Source of the DNA: Streptomyces turgidiscabies Car8
Lineage (GTDB): Bacteria; Actinomycetota; Actinomycetes; Streptomycetales; Streptomycetaceae
DNA: 63,153 nucleotides
Reading direction: 5' to 3'
NCBI RefSeq assembly: GCF_000331005.1
Contig: NZ_AEJB01000016.1
Coordinates: forward strand, 1-63,153
Part shown: positions 58,564-63,153 of the stretch, piece after piece
Position numbering within the stretch: the first letter of the stretch is position 1
Layout: each line of letters opens with the position of its first letter
Program-made: the position numbers and the translations under genes
Notes under the pieces: generated by a model
Seen by the model: the letters and a program-made list of their open reading frames with translations, nothing else
Database searches by the model: none
Told to the model about the DNA's origin: nothing

Positions 58564-59897
58564 AGCTGACCATTCTGGGCGGCGGCGGATTCCGCGTCCC
58601 GCTCGTGTACGGGGCGCTCCTGGGCGACCACGCCGAAGGCCGGGTGACGCGTGTCGTCCTGCACGACCTGGACGCCGGCCGCCTCTCCGCGGTCACCCGG
58701 GTCCTGGCCGAGCAGGCGGCGGGGGTGCCCGACGCCCCCGAGGTGAGCGCCACGACCGACCTCGACGAGGCGCTCACCGGCGCCGACTTCGTCTTCTCCG
58801 CGATCCGCGTCGGCGGTCTGGAGGGCAGGGCGAACGACGAGAAGGTGGCACTGGACGAGGGTGTCCTCGGCCAGGAGACCGTCGGCGCGGGCGGCATCGC
58901 CTACGGCCTGCGCACGGTCCCGGTGGCCGAGGACATCGCGCGTCGCGTCGCGCGGGTCGCCCCCGACGCCTGGGTCATCAACTTCACCAACCCGGCCGGC
59001 CTGGTCACCGAGGCCATGTCCCGCCACCTCGGCGACCGCGTCATCGGCATCTGCGACTCCCCGGTGGGCCTCGGCCGCCGGATCGCCCGGGTGCTCGGCG
59101 CGAACCCCGGCGAGGCGTGGATCGACTACGTCGGCCTCAACCACCTGGGCTGGGTACGAGGGCTGCGCGTGAACGGCCGCGACGAACTCCCGCGGCTGCT
59201 CGCCGACCCCGACCTGCTCGGCTCCTTCGAGGAGGGCAAGCTCTTCGGCACCGACTGGCTCCAGTCGCTGGGCGCCATCCCGAACGAGTACCTGCACTAC
59301 TACTACTTCAACCGCGAGGCCGTACGCGCCTACAGCGAGGCGGAGAAGACCCGCGGCGCCTTCCTGCGCGACCAGCAGGCCGGTTTCTACGACGAGATGA
59401 AACGGCCGGACGCCGCCGCCCTCACCGCCTGGGACCGCACCCGCGCCGAGCGCGAGGCGACCTACATGGCCGAGGCCCGCGAGACGTCGGGCGCCGGCGA
59501 ACGCGACGCCGACGACCTGTCCGGGGGCTACGAGAAGGTCGCCCTCGCCCTGATGCGGGCCATCGCCCGCGACGAGCGCACCACGCTGATCCTCAACGTC
59601 CGCAACCGGGGGACTCTCTCGGTGCTCGACTCCGAGGCCGTCATCGAGGTGCCCTGCCTGGTCGACGCCAACGGCGCCCACCCCGTCACCGTCGACCCGC
59701 TGCCCGACCACGCCTCCGGGCTGGTCTGTTCGGTCAAGGCGGTCGAACGCGAGGTGCTCGCCGCCGCCGAGTCCGGCTCCCGTACGACGGCGGTCAAGGC
59801 GTTCGCCCTGCACCCGCTCGTCGACTCCGTGAACGTGGCCCGCAGACTGGTCGACGGATACACCTCGGTCCACCCCGGCCTGGCGTACCTTAAGTAA
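58560..59897 (+). CDS. GH4 family glycosidase (6-phospho-beta-glucosidase type)
   Basis: A 445-residue GH4 enzyme. It has an N-terminal NAD loop (KLTILGGGGFRVP) and the GH4 metal-site residues Cys in GICDSP and His in GLNHLGW, with NFTNPAGLVTEA. GH4 enzymes use NAD, Mn and an oxidation-elimination mechanism on alpha- or beta-glycosides, often 6-phosphorylated. The best start is TTG 58560, overlapping the deoR stop, with GGAAAGG about nine bases upstream. In a non-PTS operon, phosphorylation by the PfkB kinase or action on an unphosphorylated glycoside are both possible. Confidence 0.88.
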   Translation: MKLTILGGGGFRVPLVYGALLGDHAEGRVTRVVLHDLDAGRLSAVTRVLAEQAAGVPDAPEVSATTDLDEALTGADFVFSAIRVGGLEGRANDEKVALDEGVLGQETVGAGGIAYGLRTVPVAEDIARRVARVAPDAWVINFTNPAGLVTEAMSRHLGDRVIGICDSPVGLGRRIARVLGANPGEAWIDYVGLNHLGWVRGLRVNGRDELPRLLADPDLLGSFEEGKLFGTDWLQSLGAIPNEYLHYYYFNREAVRAYSEAEKTRGAFLRDQQAGFYDEMKRPDAAALTAWDRTRAEREATYMAEARETSGAGERDADDLSGGYEKVALALMRAIARDERTTLILNVRNRGTLSVLDSEAVIEVPCLVDANGAHPVTVDPLPDHASGLVCSVKAVEREVLAAAESGSRTTAVKAFALHPLVDSVNVARRLVDGYTSVHPGLAYLK

Positions 59898-59903
59898 GCG
59901 CTT
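59896..59903. promoter_or_regulatory. AAGCGCTT core, possible LacI-family operator
   Basis: AAGCGCTT is a perfect 8-bp palindrome overlapping the GH4 stop codon, about 95 bp upstream of the GH38 start. The core matches LacI-family sugar operators such as those of glycoside-utilisation genes. The flanks are not symmetrical. Confidence 0.4.
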
Positions 59904-59917
59904 TCCCGGACTTGTCC

Positions 59918-59988
59918 GGTCTGCTCGTATCCGGGTCCGCCCGTACCCGGTCTGCTCACATCTGGTCTGCTCGTATCTGGTCTGGAGA
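59918..59988 (+). repeat. 15-bp tandem repeats between GH4 and GH38 genes
   Basis: GGTCTGCTCGTAT at 59918 is repeated as GGTCCGCCCGTAC (59934), GGTCTGCTCACAT (59949), GGTCTGCTCGTAT (59964) and GGTCTGGAGA (59979), with a 15-16 bp period. The last copy has mutated into the GGAG ribosome-binding site of the GH38 gene. The unit resembles the final GH4 codons GGCCTGGCGTACC. No spacers are present, so it is not a CRISPR array. Confidence 0.8.
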
Positions 59989-59994
59989 CTTCTC

Positions 59995-62900
59995 ATGCAC
60001 GACGAACGCCGGCGGATCGAGGAGCGCGTCCAGCGCCTCCACGACCAGCGGATCAAGGCGGCGATCTACGCGGCCACGGTTCCCTTCGAGGTCGAGGCCT
60101 GGCAGGCGCCGGGCGAGCCGGTCTCCTTCGAGGAGGCGGCGGCAGCGTCGTACGCCCCCTTCGCCATGGACACCCTCTGGGGTCCGCCCTGGGGCACCAC
60201 CTGGTTCCGGATGCGCGGCCGGGTGCCCGCCGAGTGGGCCGGCCGGCGCGTCGAGGCGGTCATCGACCTCGGCTTCGTCGGCGACTGGCCCGGCAACCAG
60301 GCCGAGGCTCTCGTCCACCTCACCGACGGCACCCCGCTGAAGGCGGTCAACCCGCTCAACCAGTACGTGCCGGTCGCCAACCCGGCCACGGGCGGCGAGG
60401 AGATCGACTACCTCGTCGAGGCGGCCTCGAACCCCGACATCCTCGCCGACAACTTCTCCAAGATCACCCCCATGGGGGACATCCTCACCGCCGGCGACAA
60501 GCCGATCTACACCTTCCAGCGCGCCGACCTCGCCATCCTCGACGAGGAGGTCTTCCACCTCGACCTCGACGTCCAGGTACTGCGCGAGCTGATGCTGGAA
60601 CTGGACGACCACGACCCGCGCCGCCACGAGATCGCGCACACCCTGGACCGCGCCCTCGACCTCCTCGACCTGGACGACGTGGCCGGTTCGGCGGCGGCGG
60701 TACGAGCGGCCCTGGCGCCCGCGCTGGCCAAGCCGGCCAACGCCAGCGCCCACAGGATCTCGGGCGTCGGCCACGCGCACATCGACTCGGCGTGGCTGTG
60801 GCCGATCCGTGAGACCAAGCGCAAGACGTCCCGCACCTTCTCGAACGTCACCTCGCTGGCCGACGAGTACGAGGACTTCATCTTCGCCTGCTCGCAGGCC
60901 CAGCAGTACGAGTGGGTGCGCGACAACTACCCCAAGGTGTGGGCCCGCATCCAGGAGTCGGTGAAGAAGGGCCAGTGGGCGCCGGTCGGCGGCATGTGGG
61001 TCGAGGCCGACGGCAACCTGCCCGGCGGCGAGGCGATGGCCCGCCAGCTCATCCACGGCAAGCGGTTCTTCATCGAGCACTTCGGCGTCGAGACGAAGGG
61101 CGTGTGGCTGCCGGACTCCTTCGGCTACACCGCGGCCTATCCGCAGCTCGCCAAGCTCGCCGGCAACGACTGGTTCCTCACCCAGAAGATCTCCTGGAAC
61201 CAGACCAACAAGTTCCCCCACCACACCTTCTGGTGGGAGGGCATCGACGGCACCCGTATCTTCACGCACTTCCCGCCGGTCGACACCTACAACGCCCGCT
61301 TCAGCGGCGAGGAGATGTCCCGCGCGTCGCGCAACTACCAGGAGAAGGGCGCCGCTTCGCGTTCCCTGGCCCCCTTCGGCTGGGGCGACGGCGGCGGCGG
61401 CCCCACCCGCGAGATCATGGAACGCGCGCGCAGGCTGGCCGACCTGGAGGGCTCGGCGACCGTCGAGATCGAGCACCCCGACGACTTCTTCGCCAAGGCC
61501 CGCGAGGAGTACCCCGACGCCCCGGTCTGGGTCGGCGAGCTGTACCTGGAGCTGCACAGGGCCACGTACACCTCCCAGGCCCGCACCAAGCAGGGCAACC
61601 GGCGCAGCGAACACAAGCTGCGCGAGGCCGAGTTGTGGGCGACGACGGCCGCGCTGCACGCGCCGGGCTACGCCTACCCGTACGAGCACCTGGACCGTCT
61701 CTGGAAGACGGTCCTGCTCCACCAGTTCCACGACATCCTGCCGGGTTCGTCCATCGCCTGGGTGCACCGCGAGGCGGAGGCCGAATACGCGCGCGTGGCC
61801 GAGGAGTTGGAGTCGCTCACCGCCGAGGCGGTGGCCGCGCTCGGCGGCGGCGAGTCCCGCGCCTTCAACACCAGCCCGTACGACCGGGCCGAGGTGGTCC
61901 GCACCTCGACGGGCGTCCCCATGTACGTGGAGGTCCCGGCGAGCGGCAGCGCCCCGCTGGCCGTCGCGGAACCCCCGCGGCCGGTGACGATCACTGGCGG
62001 GCGCATCCTCGACAACGGTCTCGTACGCGTGGAGGTGGCCGAGGACGGCACGCTGGCCTCGGTCCGCGACCTGAGGGCGGACCGTGAGGTCCTCGCCGAC
62101 AAGGGCAACCTGCTCCGGCTGCACACCGACCTCCCGAACTACTGGGACGCCTGGGACATCGACAAGCACTACCAGAACCGCTACACGGACCTGCTGGAGA
62201 CGACCTCCGTCACGGTGACCGACGAGGACCCGCTCCTCGGCGCCATCCGGGTGGAGCGCGACTTCGGCAAGGGCTCGAAGATCGTCCAGACGATCACCGT
62301 CCGGGCCGGCAGTCCCCGGATCGACTTCGAGACGGAGATCGACTGGCACGAGGCCGAGAAGATCCTCAAGGCGGCCTTCCCGGTGGACGTCCGCGCGGCG
62401 CACTCCAGCGCGGAGATCCAGTTCGGTCACGTCCAGCGGCCCACGCACACCAACACCACGTGGGAGTCGGCCCGCTTCGAGGTGTCCGGCCACCGCTGGG
62501 TGCACATCGCCGAGCCCGGCTACGGCGTCGCGGTCCTCAACGACTCGACGTACGGCCACGACGTCTCCCGCACGGTCCGCGAGGACGGCGGTACGACGAC
62601 CACGGTCCGTCTGTCGCTGGTGCGCGCCCCGCGTATCCCCGACCCCGGCGCCGACCAGGGCAAGCACCGCTTCACGTACTCGCTGCTGCCGGGCGCGAGC
62701 ATCGAGGACGCGGTCGCCGAGGGCTACTCCCTCAACCTGCCGCTGCGCGTCGCGGACGCGGCGGGGGCGCCGGAGCCGGTGGTGTGGGCGGACGGCGACG
62801 GGGTGACGATCGAGGCGGTCAAGCTCGCCGACGACGCGTCCGGCGATGTCGTCGTCCGTATCTACGAGTCGCGCGGCGGCCGGGCGGAGGGTGCGCTGTG

Positions 62901-63039
62901 CACCGGGTTCGCGCTGGCGGGTGCGAAGATCACCGACCTGCTGGAGCGGCCGCTGTCCGAGGCGCCGACGGATGGTGACTCGGTGCCGGTGCGGTTGCGG
63001 CCGTTCGAGGTGCAGACGTTGCGGCTGGCTGTTCGGTAA
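59995..63039 (+). CDS. GH38 alpha-mannosidase
   Basis: A 1014-residue GH38 alpha-mannosidase of the bacterial/vacuolar type. After an N-terminal region of about 250 residues the catalytic zinc site begins GVGHAHIDSAWLWPIRE. The nucleophile Asp lies in WLPDSFGYTAAYP and a further zinc ligand in LLHQFHDILPGSS. C-terminal beta-sandwich domains complete the family fold. It removes alpha-linked mannose from oligosaccharides in the cytoplasm; no signal peptide is visible. The ATG has GGAG 7 bp upstream, formed by the last tandem repeat. It ends at a strong terminator. Confidence 0.94.
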   Translation: MHDERRRIEERVQRLHDQRIKAAIYAATVPFEVEAWQAPGEPVSFEEAAAASYAPFAMDTLWGPPWGTTWFRMRGRVPAEWAGRRVEAVIDLGFVGDWPGNQAEALVHLTDGTPLKAVNPLNQYVPVANPATGGEEIDYLVEAASNPDILADNFSKITPMGDILTAGDKPIYTFQRADLAILDEEVFHLDLDVQVLRELMLELDDHDPRRHEIAHTLDRALDLLDLDDVAGSAAAVRAALAPALAKPANASAHRISGVGHAHIDSAWLWPIRETKRKTSRTFSNVTSLADEYEDFIFACSQAQQYEWVRDNYPKVWARIQESVKKGQWAPVGGMWVEADGNLPGGEAMARQLIHGKRFFIEHFGVETKGVWLPDSFGYTAAYPQLAKLAGNDWFLTQKISWNQTNKFPHHTFWWEGIDGTRIFTHFPPVDTYNARFSGEEMSRASRNYQEKGAASRSLAPFGWGDGGGGPTREIMERARRLADLEGSATVEIEHPDDFFAKAREEYPDAPVWVGELYLELHRATYTSQARTKQGNRRSEHKLREAELWATTAALHAPGYAYPYEHLDRLWKTVLLHQFHDILPGSSIAWVHREAEAEYARVAEELESLTAEAVAALGGGESRAFNTSPYDRAEVVRTSTGVPMYVEVPASGSAPLAVAEPPRPVTITGGRILDNGLVRVEVAEDGTLASVRDLRADREVLADKGNLLRLHTDLPNYWDAWDIDKHYQNRYTDLLETTSVTVTDEDPLLGAIRVERDFGKGSKIVQTITVRAGSPRIDFETEIDWHEAEKILKAAFPVDVRAAHSSAEIQFGHVQRPTHTNTTWESARFEVSGHRWVHIAEPGYGVAVLNDSTYGHDVSRTVREDGGTTTTVRLSLVRAPRIPDPGADQGKHRFTYSLLPGASIEDAVAEGYSLNLPLRVADAAGAPEPVVWADGDGVTIEAVKLADDASGDVVVRIYESRGGRAEGALCTGFALAGAKITDLLERPLSEAPTDGDSVPVRLRPFEVQTLRLAVR

Positions 63040-63055
63040 GGGTTTTCGGCTGCGG

Positions 63056-63131
63056 GTTCGCTGTGGCTGGTCGCGCCCACGCGGCGGAGCCGCATATCGA
63101 TACAGCCCCGCGCCCCTATCGGGCGCGGGGC
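63056..63131. terminator. Dispersed Streptomyces element with terminator hairpin
   Basis: GCCCCGCGCCC (63105-63115) and GGGCGCGGGGC (63121-63131) form a perfect 11-bp stem over CTATC. It is preceded by CTGTGGCTGGTCGCGCCCAC, the start of an intergenic sequence I recognise from many Streptomyces gene ends. It terminates the GH38 transcript. Bases 63132-63153 show nothing further. Confidence 0.85.
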
Positions 63132-63153
63132 GCGCCCGACCTGCCCGATCCGC

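Noticed and set aside
59918..59988. A CRISPR array
   Set aside because: Units are about 15 bp with no unique spacers, are imperfect, and no cas gene is nearby.
59956..62667. A 903-codon open frame on the minus strand opposite the GH38 gene
   Set aside because: It is the antisense shadow of a high-GC coding region. The plus-strand frame has complete GH38 motifs, and the minus frame shows only Val/Gly/Arg/Asp-rich sequence without domains.

Overview
The window reads as chromosomal DNA of a Streptomyces or close relative. It is very GC-rich with G/C at almost every third codon position, uses many GTG and TTG starts, has Tat-type exported proteins, and carries the dispersed GC-rich terminator element common in that genus. 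It holds about 50 protein genes, no rRNA, tRNA, CRISPR, prophage or insertion sequence that I can see, and one carbohydrate gene broken by three single-base frameshifts.

Layout. (1) 36-1456: a copper-handling pair, a His/Met-rich membrane protein and a YcnI-type copper chaperone. (2) 1526-9161: a cryptic pyrimidine/pteridine locus: CDP-alcohol phosphatidyltransferase, medium-chain dehydrogenase, a PTPS-fold protein lacking the usual catalytic residues, glycosyltransferase, methyltransferase, UPF0104 membrane protein, creatininase-type amidohydrolase, and a GTP cyclohydrolase II paralogue with Met where the riboflavin enzymes have the catalytic Tyr. It matches the S. coelicolor SCO6650-SCO6655 neighbourhood as I remember it; the final product is, to my knowledge, not described. 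(3) 9263-13806: a translationally coupled amino-acid cassette (ketimine reductase/ornithine cyclodeaminase family, FAD oxidase, two saccharopine dehydrogenases) suggesting lysine/pipecolate interconversion. (4) 13849-18485: serine hydrolase, MFS exporter with its TetR repressor and twin operators, secreted beta-propeller. (5) 18631-23902: quinate/shikimate catabolism (MHS transporter, TetR, shikimate dehydrogenase family, QsuB-like 3-dehydroshikimate dehydratase). (6) 23944-34422: membrane protein plus a complete pentose-phosphate operon tkt-tal-zwf-opcA-pgi-gnd-phosphatase on the minus strand. (7) 34569-38551: AraC regulator, GH16/CBM6 glucanase with a CebR-like operator, L,D-transpeptidase. 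(8) 38952-45806: a hydroxycinnamate-type (cou-like) CoA-dependent aromatic catabolism locus with MarR, IclR and an MHS transporter. (9) 46007-50473: secreted phosphoesterase-type proteins. (10) 50533-63039: a glycan-utilisation locus with ABC importer, GH2, GH4, GH38, PfkB kinase and DeoR regulator.

How the genes work together. The pentose-phosphate block supplies NADPH and sugar phosphates. Regions 5 and 8 both converge on protocatechuate-type products, which would suit growth on plant phenolics such as chlorogenic acid (caffeate plus quinate). Regions 7 and 10 digest polysaccharides and oligosaccharides. Region 2 is the most novel: a GTP-derived pyrimidine appears to be made, deformylated, methylated and glycosylated next to membrane-lipid functions.

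A structural theme runs through the window. Several operon junctions carry short imperfect tandem repeats that echo the 3' end of the upstream gene. At two junctions (5191-5451 and 10246-10389) this has produced small open frames coupled to both neighbours.
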